Positions 1-10,604 of a DNA stretch of 64,000 nt are shown here, piece after piece; positions within the stretch are counted from its first letter, which is position 1; every line of letters starts with the position of its first letter. The notes beneath the pieces were generated by a model. The model made no database searches. It saw nothing but the letters and a program-made list of their open reading frames with translations, and was not told where the DNA came from. The position numbers were made by a program, and so were the translations under genes. This stretch comes from Procambarus clarkii (lineage: Eukaryota > Arthropoda > Malacostraca > Decapoda > Cambaridae), in the NCBI RefSeq assembly GCF_040958095.1, contig NC_091175.1, positions 23,850,121-23,914,120 on the forward strand, written 5' to 3'.

Positions 1-775
1 CAATGGTACAGACGCTTCCTTCATTCTGTGACCACTGGTACAGACGCTTCCTTCTTTCTGTGACCACTGGTACAGACGCTTCCTTCATTCTGTGACCACT
101 GGTACAGACGCTTCCTTCTTTCTGTGACCACTGGTACAGACGCTTCCTTCATTCTGTGACCACTGGTACAGACGCTTCCTTCATTCTGTGACCACTGGTA
201 CAGACGCTTCCTTCATTCTGTGACCACTGGTACAGACGCTTCCTTCATTCTGTGACCACTGGTACAGACACTTAATTCTGTGACCACTGGTACAGACACA
301 TTCCTTCATTCTGTGACCACTGGTACAGACACTTCCTTCATTCTGTGACCACTGGTACAGACACTTCCTTCATTCTGTGACCACTGGTACAGACGCTTCC
401 TTCATTCTGTGACCACTGGTACAGACACCTTCCTTCATTCTGTGACCACTGGTACAGACACCTTCCTTCATTCTGTGACCACTGGTACAGACGCTTCCTT
501 CATTCTGTGACCACTGGTACAGACACCTTCCTTCATTCTGTGACCACTGGTACAGACACCTTCCTTCATTCTGTGACCACTGGTACAGACACTTCCTTCA
601 TTCTGTGACCACTGGTACAGACGCTTCCTTCATTCTGTGACCACTGGTACAGACGCTTCCTTCATTCTGTGACCACTGGTACAGACTCTTCCTTCAATCT
701 GTGAGCGCTGGTGCAGACACTTCCTTCAATCTGTGAGCTCTGGTACAAACACTTCCTTCATTCTGTGAGCCTCTC
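1..775. repeat. 32-bp minisatellite
   Basis: About 24 tandem copies of a roughly 32-bp unit that contains TGTGACCACTGGTACAGAC followed by a CTTCCTTCATTC stretch. Copies are near identical on the left and decay at the right edge (from about 690). Small length variants (CACTTCC, CACCTTCC, CGCTTCC) recur. The array runs off the left end of the window, so its full length is unknown. Confidence 0.95.
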
Positions 776-948
776 CATCAGGGACACCGAAGGCGTCAAA
801 ATACACATTTATCACCAGTCTAACTTATCCTTCCCAAATTTTGTTTGTGAAGAGAGTGTGTGAATCACAGACAAAATTTTATCTGTGTAGAGAAGCGTCG
901 TCCACTCCTGTGTGTCATCTTAGCTCGAGAAGAGTGAGGTTATTGTTG

Positions 949-1021
949 ACTAAACAACACACTAGAAGATGAAGAGACGACGGCGTTTTGGTCCCGTTCT
1001 GGACCATTATCAAGTCGATTG
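949..1021 (-). repeat. Partial copy of the ~105-nt hammerhead-like dispersed repeat
   Basis: Read on the minus strand this has CTTGATAATGGTCCAGAACG, then a GGAC-like arm and the GAAA-type segment and GTCGTC block, matching the copies at 18198-18301 and 32712-32823. Only the hairpin half is present. DNA at 776-948 and 1022-1255 shows nothing I recognise. Confidence 0.6.
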
Positions 1022-1255
1022 ACCATTATGACGTCTACCATCACAATCCTTCCGTACAAACGTGGTCGTCTCTTCATCTTGTAGTGTGTGGTTTGGTCAA
1101 CACTTCCTCAGCCACCTTATTGTGACTCAACATCTGTGTGAGGTTATTGATGCTCTGCCGGGCATCAATAATCTCGGTGATGTTTGTATTTTCTTGTTTT
1201 CTTGTGGGAATAATGGTTTGGGTTCAATGTCTAATGCTTACTTGTTTTTTTTTTA

Positions 1256-1646
1256 CACTCGATACTACCACCATCACCACAATTTTCACTATCGCCGTAT
1301 CCACTACCACAACTACTATTACTGTCATCACTATTAATACAATCAATATAATTTCCATCAACATCAACCACACTATCATCTCTACCGATCTCGTCACCAT
1401 CACTACCACCAACACCACAACCTTTACTACCATCTCGCTACCATTACCACCACCATTATCACAACCAACTGAACATCTTCCTACAACTCACCATCTCACT
1501 ACCATCACCAACTCGCTATATCATTACCATCACCATCTCACCACATCACTATCATTACCACTATACCATCACACGGCATCGTTACATCACCTTCCAACCT
1601 GCACCACCACCGCTATACACCGCCACACTACCACAACATATCTACA
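1256..1646. repeat. CAC/CAT-rich simple sequence
   Basis: Low-complexity A/C/T tract of interrupted ACC, ATC and CAC triplets, almost without G on this strand. Translations in all frames give only Thr/His/Tyr-rich runs, so the open frames here are not genes. It ends exactly at the lysozyme splice acceptor and may serve as its long pyrimidine-rich tract. Confidence 0.8.
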
Positions 1647-1647
1647 G

Positions 1648-1803
1648 TCGTGTGCATTGCTCAGTACGAGTCTGGCTTCAACACCAAGGCTCTTAACGTC
1701 AACAGCAACGGCAGTAAGGACTACGGCATCTTCCAGCTCAACAACCAGTACTGGTGCTTGGACAGCAGGGGCGGCAAGAATGTCTGCAAGATGGCGTGCT
1801 CAA
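1648..1803 (+). CDS. c-type lysozyme, internal exon with both catalytic residues
   Basis: Encodes the middle of a c-type (chicken-type) lysozyme, a secreted muramidase that cleaves peptidoglycan between N-acetylmuramic acid and N-acetylglucosamine in antibacterial defence. The frame reads VVCIAQYESGFNT, then NSNGSKDYGIFQLN and YWC. The Glu of QYESG (1668-1670) matches the general acid Glu35 and the Asp of SKDYG (1719-1721) matches Asp52 of hen lysozyme. An AG acceptor lies at 1646-1647 and a GTAAG donor at 1804, leaving one base of a split codon that joins the exon at 4401 in frame. Four Cys are present in this exon. The signal peptide and first Cys-bearing segment must sit on an upstream exon that I could not find. 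The intron holds a LINE fragment (1860-2870). The main doubt is the exact 5' exon edge. Confidence 0.87.
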
Positions 1804-1859
1804 GTAAGAGTGTTATTCTTTTGGTGTGGGCTTCAGGAGATAGGTTCGGTGTGATATCA

Positions 1860-2870
1860 ACTTTTAGGTCTTTCTCTCTCCATCCGTACCCAACCACTTG
1901 GGGTGGACAGTAGAGCGACGGTCTCGCTTCATGCAGGTCGGCGTTCAATCCCCGACCATCCACGTTGTTGGGCACCATTCCTTTCCCCCCGTCCCATCCC
2001 AAATCCTTATCCTGACCCCTTCCAAGTGCTATATAGTCCTAATGACTTGGCCCTTTCCCCTGATAGTTCAATTCAATTCTCTCTATCCGTTTCGTGGAGA
2101 CTTTGTCTCCAATTGTGTATGTTGTGTCTGGTCTCCTGTTCCCTCCGTCTAGTTTCATTACCTTACATTTACTTGGGTTGAACTCTAGTAACCATTAGTT
2201 GGACCAGTCCATCAATTTGCCTAGGTCATCTTGTAGCCTCTTGCTATCTTCGTCGGCCATAATCCTCCTCATAATATTTGCATCATCAGCAAATATTGAG
2301 AGGAACTAATCTATTCCCCCCAGAAGATCATTTACATATACCAGAAACTGGATAGCTCCAAGGACTGAACCCTATAGGACTCCACTGGCAAAACATCCTC
2401 ACTCTGAAACCTCACCCCTCACAGTGACACGTTGTCTTCTGTTACTTATGTACTTCCTTATCCAATGAAGCACATTCCTTTTTACTGCTGCCTGAATCTC
2501 CAGCTTGTTCACTATTCTCTTATTGGGTACTGTGCCAAAGGCTTTCAGGCAATTAAAAATATGTAGTCTGCCCACCCAATCTTTCTTGCCTGCTCACACA
2601 ATTCAGTTAATCCTATGAGGCAAGATTTGCTAGCCCTGAACACATGCTGATGATGTGTTATAAATTTCTTTCGCTCCAGATGTTCAAGTAGTTTTTTTCG
2701 CAAACTCCTCTTCATTACCTTGCATGGTATGCAAGTTAAGGACACTAGCCTGTTGCTCAGTGCCTCCTGTCTTTCACCATTTTTGTTTATCGGGAATACA
2801 TTAGCCGTCTTCCAAATTTTTGCCAGTTCTCCTGTTACCAGTTATTTGTTATACACCAAATATAGAGAGC
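1860..2870 (-). pseudogene. CR1/L2-like LINE reverse transcriptase remnant in lysozyme intron
   Basis: Read on the minus strand and across several frames, the DNA gives a recognisable non-LTR RT: SLTCIPCKVM with LLEHLER and HQHVFRASKSC (fingers), a finger-palm motif near GSVLG, the catalytic box FADDANIMRR near 2265-2290, and a C-terminal LEFNPSKCKVMKL segment. In-frame stops and indels break it. The far 3' part (about 1880-2000, MVPNNVDGRELNADLHE-like) is repeated at 31110-31290. It lies inside the lysozyme intron in antisense to the gene. It has no intact endonuclease. Family assignment to CR1/L2 is by motif resemblance only. Confidence 0.75.
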
Positions 2871-3289
2871 AGCATGCATAGAATTATGCAACTTCTTTTA
2901 GTATACATTGTGAAATTTTAGTATCCATGGTGATATTACAGACCTACAGCCTTTGTCACATCCATCTCAAGCAAATGCTTCCTTACTCCCCGCTGGTAGT
3001 TTCAAATACCTCCAAAGGTGCCTTGTTAGATATTCCTTCCCTTATCTCCGGAACTTCTCCTTGCTGTGAATTTATACATCACATTGTGTTGTATAAATTC
3101 TTCAATTTATGAATCACAACGTGTGATATATAAATTGAAGAAACCACTTATAAATCCGAAAATTAAGCTTCACTATAAATCATTACGGAAAATATGTAAA
3201 TGAATGAATAATGAAGTGATTTCGAAATCAAACTCATTGTCAGATTACAGTAATATTAAATTTATGGGTGCTTGAAGTTATGTGTCTCA

Positions 3290-3410
3290 AGCTCACTGGC
3301 TCCCAACTCGGGTCCATGGACCCCGAGAGGTCCATGGAAAAATTTCAAGAGTTCCATGGGACTAATACTATGTACTGCATTGTACTCTTAGCAAAATATT
3401 ACAACTTAAG
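3290..3410. repeat. Short interspersed repeat with ggtccatgg palindromes
   Basis: A stretch with GGTCCATGGACCCC, AGGTCCATGG and GTTCCATGGG repeated words after a TGGCTCCCAAC start. It resembles the noncoding hAT-type MITEs that begin with a similar word, but no terminal repeats or target duplication could be fixed. The rest of intron DNA 2871-4400, apart from the next entry, shows nothing I recognise. Confidence 0.35.
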
Positions 3411-3549
3411 TGAGTTGAACTGAATGTCTCTTGCTATCATCTACAAACAATTTTATTTGGGAATAAGAGTGCAGGGCTTGTGTCTTGACTGTATGTATTT
3501 GTCTCAGCGATGGCTGCTGTCACTTTTGCTGGCTCCATCTATTTTATTG

Positions 3550-3740
3550 CAGAGCTTCACAGATGTGAACGTGGTTGTCAGGGTTCACTGCTATGAACGT
3601 GGATGTAAGGCTTAACAGTTGTGAATTTGGCTGAAATGGTTCACAGCTGTGAACGTGGTTGTAAGGGTTCACAGCTGTGAACGTGGTTGTAAGGGTTCAT
3701 AGATGTGAACGTAGATGTAAGGGTTCACAGCAATGAGCGT
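3550..3740. repeat. Degenerate ~28-bp minisatellite
   Basis: Six or so imperfect copies of a unit containing the palindrome TTCACAGCTGTGAA followed by CGTGGTTGTAAGGG. Copies at 3645-3715 are the cleanest. It lies in the lysozyme intron. Confidence 0.75.
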
Positions 3741-4400
3741 CGATGCAAAAGTAGGAATGGTACATGAAAGGGAGGGATCCACTGATGTAGGTTACCTGGA
3801 AATAGGTCACGCAATGATTGCTGTTTTCCACAAGTCAACGGATCGTTTTCAATTATTTTTGAAGACATTTTGTAGAAATATTTAATAATTGACTTATATT
3901 TGGCTTGTCACACAATGTTAAATAAATCACATAAACCATATAAATTTAGATTTTTCTTTTAAGGATAGTGTGCCTAATTTTGTCTTACAATTCATATAAA
4001 TGCACAGCATCAATACAAGTGATGTACTGTGGGTTTGTGTCTCCACCTTTACCCACAATCCACTTAGATTGGTCGATTCGGATTGCTTAAGCGTATGGTC
4101 ATGGCTGCTGAACTCCTTCCCCCATATCCCTATCCTCTCCAATTGATTTATTTAACTCTCTCTAGTGCTTTATTGCCATACTGGCTTAACGCTTCTTCCC
4201 CTAACCATTTTCCTTTATTCACTGTGACCATTGTTAAATTGCACAATATTTTAATACTTAAATTCCTGGTCCGAGGATGTGCATTTTGTAATAATTTAAT
4301 AACGGTATTTACAAATATCAGGTGTAGGCGCATGACGTGATGTGCGATCGAGGGTAATTTTATCCTTATCTTGGTGATTGACCCTAAATGTCCATTTCAG

Positions 4401-4500
4401 ATCTACTGAACGACAACCTGTCAGATGACGTGAGATGTGCACGGACCATCGTCAGGGAAACAGAGAGTTGGAAGGGCAAGGGGACCGGATTCACAGCTTG
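4401..4500 (+). CDS. c-type lysozyme, penultimate exon
   Basis: Follows a TTTCAG acceptor (AG at 4399-4400) and ends at a GTTAGT donor (4501). The frame, completed by the last base of the exon at 1803, reads NLLNDNLSDDVRCARTIV, the conserved LLxDxLxxDVxCA helix of c-type lysozymes, then a longer than usual RETESWKGKGTG stretch and FTA. It ends in phase 2 with the first two bases of a Trp codon that the next exon completes. It contributes one Cys. Exon phases on both sides match, which is the best evidence that these three pieces are one gene. Confidence 0.85.
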
Positions 4501-4655
4501 GTTAGTAGGGGTAACTTTTCTAGAGCATTGCCTGGATGCCGTTTCTCAGATTTATTGCCCGTGGCAGTTTTAGTTTTATTCCATATTATTTTGCAAAATT
4601 AATTGTAATTATTGACATTTTGGTAAAAATCTTGCATTTTCTTCCTGACGATCAG

Positions 4656-4728
4656 GGCGGCCTACGTGACTCACTGTCAGAACCGCAACTTGGACGTGTA
4701 CATGTCCGAGTGCTGGCGTAGTGGTTGA
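4656..4728 (+). CDS. c-type lysozyme, terminal exon
   Basis: Begins after a CAG acceptor (AG 4654-4655) and completes the Trp codon to give WAAYVTHCQNRNLDVY, then MSECWRSG and a TGA stop (4726-4728). The W-x-AY-x3-C-x-NRNL pattern is characteristic of the C-terminus of invertebrate c-type lysozymes. Two Cys here bring the total in the three exons to seven; the eighth, expected near the N-terminus, would complete the usual four disulphides. No further exon is needed. Confidence 0.85.
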
Positions 4729-4946
4729 CAGAGAACGAGGCCGCGGAGGTGGTGGGGGTGACTCGCCTATACCTTCTGACTTCACCGACACGCTTCTGTT
4801 ACTGAAATGCCTCACGGCCATATATGTTTTATAAAATGTTTACGTTTTACCTTACTGACATGTTTCCTTAAATTTAAATGTCACCTAATGTGAACAATAG
4901 TTATATTGTTCAGGCTACTCTTATTTCTCAAATATTAGACTACAAT

Positions 4947-4952
4947 AATAAA
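4947..4952 (+). terminator. Candidate poly(A) signal of the lysozyme gene
   Basis: AATAAA lies about 220 nt after the stop codon in an A/T-rich 3' region. It is the first canonical hexamer downstream. From here to about 5815 I see only A/T-rich DNA with no recognisable gene. Confidence 0.5.
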
Positions 4953-5815
4953 TAATTATAAAAATGGCTGAATGCTTTAGGAATGACAACTCTGCAGATA
5001 AAATGCGACATGTCTGAGCTTGAAATATTTAAGAATATAAACAAGCTAAATAACCTAGACACATTAAACATTAAAATAAATATGGACTTATTTTAATGGA
5101 ACGTTAAGTAATGTTTAATGTAGTAATGTAATGTTTTGTAACCTAAATATCGGTTTACGTAACCGATATTTAGGTTAGGTAAACATCTTTCTCAAGAGGC
5201 CAAATATGACACCCAATTTGAGGCAATAATATCAAGCTTGCACTCCCACAACGCATAATAAAGAACACCAGATATTTTTTCAATCATAAGTTTACCTCTC
5301 AACACCATTGGGGTTGGTAACTCTGAAAGTATTTCCTCCGTGTGTAAAAGATATATGCTGTTTTCCCCATTATTTGTTCAACGTAAAATCGATTTCAGCA
5401 TATAAAAGTACATTCAATATAGACTTAAATGTAATCACAATGATATATCTTACACGGTTGGTGGAGTGCACAGCAATGTCGCTTCAGCTGTCTTTAATGA
5501 AAGATTTGTTAGGAATTTTCATTAATCTGTAGAAACATATGTTAAATAATTTTATTGTATGACATTTTTCAAAAGAAGGGCATAATGTTTCAGTGAAATG
5601 ACTGAGTAAACAATGATAATGTAACCTTTGACATATTATATTACCCGGTAGAGAGTAAATGATCATATGTATATAATTTTAAAAATTTATTTCCAATGTA
5701 ATTTTGACGTGTATTTCTCCCAAGGAGAAAGCTGTGCATGTTAGGAGAAAGTTGATTTTTTATATACGACATTACTCTGCTGAGAATAGTCCTTGCAAGA
5801 AAAGAAAGTGGTTAT

Positions 5816-6245
5816 TTAGTTGTGAAGTGTCTGGTGTGCACCCATCTGGACAACTGTGTCCAAGCATGAAAACCTCATCCTCAGAAGGGCACATCTGCTT
5901 TGGAGAAAGTTTAACACAGCGTCAAAAATCATCCCAGAACTAAGTCGACTCTCAGACCAGGATCGGTTGAGGGCCAAAGGGCCTAAACAGCACTGTAAAC
6001 CAGACATGACAAAACTGATCTCATTGATACCTTTAAAACATATCAAAGGATATTAATCCAGACCTCTTCTCCTAAAGGTCAACTGTATCACAGTTTCAAG
6101 CACCAACAAGCCTCAATTATGGACAGAAAACAGGAGATACTATGTCACCCATGGAGTCATAAACTCATGGAACTACCTACCCGTCCGAGTCGTTACTGCA
6201 AAGACATTACTTCATATCAAATTGGAAAAAAATACTCAGGAATAA
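5816..6245 (+). pseudogene. LINE C-terminal remnant
   Basis: The plus strand reads SKIIPELSRLSDQDRLRA, then about 50 residues later YYVTHGVINSWNYLPVRVV, matching the C-terminal region of CR1/L2-type LINE proteins (the R-L-P-E-L-x-x-L-x-Y-x-x-R-L and N-R-V-x-N-x-W-N-x-L-P blocks). Several frame changes and stops occur. No RT core is left. DNA at 6246-6860 holds a G run and nothing else I recognise. Confidence 0.65.
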
Positions 6246-6869
6246 GGAGGGGGGGGGGGCCTTTGACAAGCTGCCACCATCCTGTCTCCGTCGAGGCACA
6301 AGAGATGGTAGCTTTCAGGTATAAAGATAATGAGGGCCCTGAGTCCATTGGCCCAGCTGGACTTTGTCTATATAGTTCAACTAGAAAACTCTTAGGTATG
6401 TTGAGATTTAGAAGTCTCGAAGAATTGTATATGCCATCGTCTCCAGGAAAGTTGCCCTGCTTTTTTGTGCATTTCGTTCCAACGAAGAGATGGCATATAC
6501 ATACACAAGACCTAGTACAATATTATTTGGAAACAAACCATCAAGCTTAATACACCCTCAGGTAGATTACGTAAACATTGATATTAAAGAGTTTGAAAGT
6601 TTTTGGCTTGTGCATAGACGAGAGTTAACTTCAGTATTCGCATACACCACATAATCAAAAAAGATCTAAACTGTTAGTTTAAAAAATTATATACTATATC
6701 TCTCACTCTGTTCTTCTCACACTATATTACTCGCAAATCTATGCCTTTCCATAACTGAATTTATCTGAGGGCCACCATCCCACTAGAGGCCTCGACGTGG
6801 ACAGGAAGCCAGTAGCTTATCATAGCCACCCTCTTTTGTCCTAATGATTTTGAACAACTGGATTTTAAA

Positions 6870-7010
6870 TTGTAGTAATTTTTTGCCATATACTTTTTTG
6901 ACATCTGCCAGTTCCTTTACGACATCCGATTGAATTCCGTCTACACCTGAGGCTTTGGAATCTTTTAATGTGTCAGTGCTGTTCTTAATTTCATATCATG
7001 TTATGTGAAA
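6870..7010 (-). pseudogene. Small LINE RT fragment
   Basis: The minus strand reads SKASGVDGIQSDVVKELAD, the K-A-P-G-x-D-G-I block at the start of non-LTR reverse transcriptases. Nothing on either side extends it convincingly. Confidence 0.5.
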
Positions 7011-7084
7011 CGTATTAAATCGTTCCCTTTACATGCTTCAAACATTTGGTTATTGGGATGTTGTCTACTCTCTTGTGTGAACAC

Positions 7085-7480
7085 TGTGTACTCACCTAAT
7101 TGTGCTTGCGGAGGTTGAGCTTCGGCTCTTTGGTCCCGCCTCTCAACTGTCAATCAACTGGTGTACAAATTCCTGAGCCTACTGGGCTCTATCATATCTA
7201 CATTTGAAACTGTGTATGGAGTCAGCCTCCACCACATCACTTCCTAACATGGTGTGTAAAGTATTCAGAGTGTTGGTTGCCCTTTTATTGTATATTATAA
7301 CTTTGTTGGTCTCGTCTTTTAAGGGGTTTCCCAGTCCTTTGTTTTGGACTTTTCTTTAAGTTATGAGCAGGTTTGCTTTCATCGTTTCTTTTCGCTTATT
7401 TGATTTCCTGGGTGGCTGTATTTAAGGCCCCCTTCTGTATATCTCATAATTAAATCTGTTGTTCTTTGTGGACTGATCCC
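7085..7480. repeat. Dispersed decapod-type repeat
   Basis: Starts with a G/C-rich block around GAGGTTGAGC, CCCGCCTCTCAACTGTCAAT at 7120-7160. The same block occurs at 12890-12960 inside the SINE-containing insertion of the Ty3-type element, which shows it is dispersed. No coding frame is recognisable. Confidence 0.6.
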
Positions 7481-7489
7481 TGCTTCAGA

Positions 7490-7912
7490 GGTTACCTTGA
7501 GATTACCTTGAGGTGCTTCCAGGGCTTAGCGTCCCCGCGGCCCGGTTGTCGACTAGGCCTCCTGGTTGCTGGACTGATCAACCGGTCGGACTGGGAGCCG
7601 GTCGGCCGAGCGGACAGCACGCTGGTGTTGTGATCCTGTGGTCCTGGGTTCAATCCCAGGCGCCGGCAAGAAACAATAGGCAGAGTTTCTTTCACCCTAT
7701 GCCCCTGTTACCTAACAGTAAAATAGGTACCTGGGTGTTAGTCAGCTGTCACGGGCTGCTTCCTGGGGGTGGAGGCTTGGTCGAGGAAAGGGCCGCGGGG
7801 ACACTAAAAAGCCCCGAAATCATCTCAAGATAACCTCAAGATAAGATAACCAGGCTGTTGGACGCGGCTGCTCGCAGCCTGACGTATGAGTCACAGCCTG
7901 GTTGATCAGGTA
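7490..7912. repeat. Retroposon split by a nested SINE
   Basis: The left half (7490-7583) has GTCCCCGCGGCCCGG and ends in CTGATCAACC. The right half (7850-7912) begins CAGGCTGTTGG, continues with GACGCGGCTGCTCGCAGCC and ends near GTTGATCAGG. The halves would join as one repeat, and a SINE occupies 7584-7846 between them. A 5S-like sequence follows 10 nt downstream. Confidence 0.65.
7584..7846 (+). mobile_element. tRNA-derived SINE (family A)
   Basis: tRNA-like head with an A-box-like GTCGGCCGAGCGGACAGC and a B box GGGTTCAATCCC, giving an internal polymerase III promoter. The body has TTTCTTTCACCC, a GGTACCTGGGTGTTAGTCAG core and CACGGGCTGCTTCCTGG. It ends in CATCTCAAGATAAC repeats. Further copies lie at 30127-30366 (complete) and 16866-17083 (head truncated). 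It is inserted in another retroposon. Confidence 0.85.
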
Positions 7913-7921
7913 AACATTATT

Positions 7922-8039
7922 GCCAACAGCATTTGGTGTTCCCAGGCGGTCACCCATCCAAGTACTAACCAAAGCCAACGTTGCTTAACTTCGCTGATCG
8001 GACGAGAATCGGTGTTCTCAACGTGGTATGGCCGTTGGT
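7922..8039 (-). pseudogene. 5S rRNA pseudogene
   Basis: The minus strand matches 5S rRNA end to end (118 nt): CCAACGGCCATACCACGTTG at the 5' end, CTCGTCCGATCAGCGAAGTT in the middle, AGTACTTGGATGGGTGACC in the internal promoter region, and GCTGTTGGC at the 3' end. About ten positions differ from the usual arthropod sequence, several as C-to-T in GC-rich segments. No T-run terminator follows on the minus strand. A decayed retroposed or dispersed copy is more likely than a working gene. Confidence 0.8.
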
Positions 8040-8414
8040 TGTGGCTGTGCTTATTTGTTAAAGTTTTATTTTTCTGCCGGTGATATCCTTCTTTTTCTCT
8101 TTGACTTCCTAACATGTATTTTGAGGAAGTGCAGCGTTGATCTTTTTGACATTTTCCCAAAAAGTACTTTCATGCCTTGATCACCTATTAACTTCTATCA
8201 AATTCCCATACCTTTACCTTTTCCCATGCTAATTCATTATTCTCATACTTCACCTTGCAATGTGTAAAAATAAAGCTTGGTACAAAAGAATTAAGAATGG
8301 GGAAGTCAGTTTAACACAAGAATTCGTCCAACAGGTTAGAAATATTAAAAAAAAAAAAGAGATCGACAAGGATGGCAAAAATCACTATGAAGTTCGTATA
8401 GGAAGGCAAGCATA

Positions 8415-8560
8415 GCGTCCCTGTGGCGCAGTGGAAAGACACTCACCCTGCACTTCGCGACGATTTTGCTTGGGTTCATATCCTGGCCAGGGAGGATTAA
8501 CTAGGCGTCAAATCTTAATTGAAGCCTCTGTTCACCTAGCAATGAATGAGTACCAGTTTG
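8415..8560 (+). mobile_element. tRNA-derived SINE (family C)
   Basis: Head begins GCGTCCCTGTGGCGCAGTGG (A box) and has GGGTTCATATCCTGGCC (B box), followed by a CAGGGAGGATTAACTAGGCG body. The 3' edge is uncertain. From 8061 to 8414 and 8561 to 8882 I see only A/T-rich DNA. Confidence 0.7.
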
Positions 8561-8882
8561 TTAATAAAAATTTGGATTAATTTTTTAATTTTAATTCGGG
8601 TTAATAACAAAATTAAAGGGAAAATAATGATTAGGGTCCAGACCGAACGCTATGCGTGATAGTGGTTTTACAACAATGTAAGAACTCATGTATATGTACA
8701 AAAATAGAAAACAAATCAACAAGTTTTTCAGTTATATCGAACAAAGATTAGTGAGAGGAAACGCCCATTACAAACTGTGACAGGTTATATAACTGATAAT
8801 GACGAAAAGATGAGTACTATTTTGAACTGTCCTCCACCCCACTATGGTGGGGAAGAGGACAGTTTGACTATGCAGACGACGA

Positions 8883-9050
8883 GTCACAATAATGTAGCTG
8901 AAGATATGATGACCAAACCACACACCAGAAGATGACAAGGCGACGACGCTTCGGTCCGTCCTAAACCATTGTCGTCAACTTGATAATGGTCCAGGACGGA
9001 CCGAAATGTCGTCGTATCCTCATCTTCTGGTGTTTTGTGTGGTCATCATA
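8883..9050. repeat. Foldback dimer of the hammerhead-like repeat
   Basis: Two copies of the ~105-nt repeat lie head to head. The left arm reads (plus) GACCAAACCACACACCAGAAG, GCTTCGGTCCGTCC; the right arm reads the reverse: GGTCCAGGACGGACCGAAAT, CATCTTCTGGTG, GTGTGGTCATCAT. The centre is near 8968. The whole stretch forms a long inverted repeat. Confidence 0.75.
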
Positions 9051-9911
9051 GGTTGACTGGTTTAGTAGTTACTAGGGAGGATGCTATTAAACAAACAATA
9101 AAACTCAAGCCAAACAAGTTTCCATGGTCGAATGAGGTGTTTGCCAAGATGCTTAAATAATGCAAAGATGAAATTTGCGAGCCATTGTCTTCCATATTTA
9201 ATAACTCATTAGAGTAAGCCAGAGTGCTGGAGTCATGTAAGGTTGCTAATGCGATAAAAAATTTCAAGAAAAAGAGAAAGATCACTTGTGTATATTATAG
9301 ACCAACTAGCTTTACATCTATTGTGGGAAAATTGCTTGAATCGATAATTGCAAGAGCCAATCGTCTTCATCTTGAACAAATATATGATTCACAACATGGT
9401 TTTACTACTGGCCTTTCATGTTTAACAAATTTGTTATCATTCTATTCAAGCTTGATTGAGGCAGATGATAGTGAAAAGGTTTGTGACGTTCAGTGCCTTG
9501 ACTCAAGCAAAACTTTTGATAGTGCCACATGGACAGTTGATTAAAAATATAAAGGCTCACTGCATTGGGGGTACTATATTAAGTTAGATCTGTGCATGGT
9601 TATACTAAAGGAACAAATAGTTAGAATAATTAAAATTAAGAAAGTTGGAAAACTGTTGTAAGTGGAGTGTCTCAAGGCTCTGTTCTGGGACCTCTTTTCA
9701 TAATATAAAATTATTTAGATTCACATCAATGTACAAAAAAAACAATGCATAAATATTCGAAATAATGCATATAAAAACATTGGGATTTATTTATTGAGGA
9801 GTTAGTAATCAAATACCTAGTGTTATTCTTCAACTATATCTTGCTTTCGTTAGGTCCCATTTAGATTATGCAGTTCTGACTGTTCCGTTTAAGCAGATCT
9901 TGGAGGTCCTT
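9051..9911 (+). pseudogene. CR1/Jockey-like LINE RT remnant
   Basis: The plus strand reads YYRPTSFTSIVGKLLES, then DSQHGFTTGLSCLTNLLSFY, then a degraded CLDSSKTFDSAT catalytic block and further on a GVSQGSVLGPLF-like motif at about 9670-9700 and RSHLDYAV near 9850. Frames shift between these blocks. The right edge is cut by the LTR of the Ty3-type element. Confidence 0.7.
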
Positions 9912-10604
9912 TGTGACGGTAAAGCGTTGGTGTTCGGCTGTTTCAAAAGCTAGGGGCAGGGCCTCGTCACATTAGAGAGAAAAAAAAGAGAAAAGCTGGA
10001 ACTTTCGTCTGTGGTAAGGTAATGGGAAGACACACAAAACACAAGTAAATTTAACAATGAAATTTTAATTACTTTAGAAAAACAAGACATGAATAAAGTT
10101 AAGCACATAAAATATAAAAGACAAGTCAACAAACAAAATAATATGAATAATCACTGGCAAATGAAAAGTTACGTTAAGACAAGTGAGTTACAGTGATAGC
10201 AAAATAAATATGAATGGAGCTGGAATATTGGCTTCGAGCTGCCACCTCCCTTAGTACACGAAAGCCAAGGCTTAGTCTACCAGCGAGAGATGTCAACTGC
10301 AAGGAGCACTGAGATATTCTGACAATACTGGGCCACTGCAGCCTAGACATCAACTTGTGGCGGAGGGCGGAGGGCAGATGCGACGGGACACCAGCCAATC
10401 AGCGACAGGCAGGCAAAGGACAAGCAGTTTGCTGATTTACGGTGGCGGTAGCTAGCAGGTGTCACTGTGTGCTGGGTACGTTAAGCTCTCTGGGCAAAAC
10501 GTTTGGCGATACTTGCTGGACGTATCTTCTATATTATCTTTTGTTTTTACGTACTTTGTAGGGAAGAGCAGGCTCAATCTCTCTTGAAAGAGATTATCGT
10601 CACA
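9912..10604 (-). repeat. 3' LTR of the minus-strand Ty3-type element
   Basis: Begins TGTGACGGTA and ends TATCGTCACA on this strand, so the ends form TGTGA/TCACA inverted repeats. Nearly identical over its length to 15476-16170, which suggests a fairly recent insertion. Confidence 0.9.

Noticed and set aside
1..775. CRISPR-like regular repeats
   Set aside because: Units of 32 bp are directly tandem without unique spacers, and the DNA is eukaryotic.
1138..1854. Thr/His-rich 238-residue ORF upstream of the lysozyme exon
   Set aside because: It is translation of CAC/CAT simple sequence and runs across a splice acceptor in the wrong frame.
7922..8039. Functional 5S rRNA gene
   Set aside because: About ten differences, no T-run terminator and a retroposon neighbour argue for a pseudogene.
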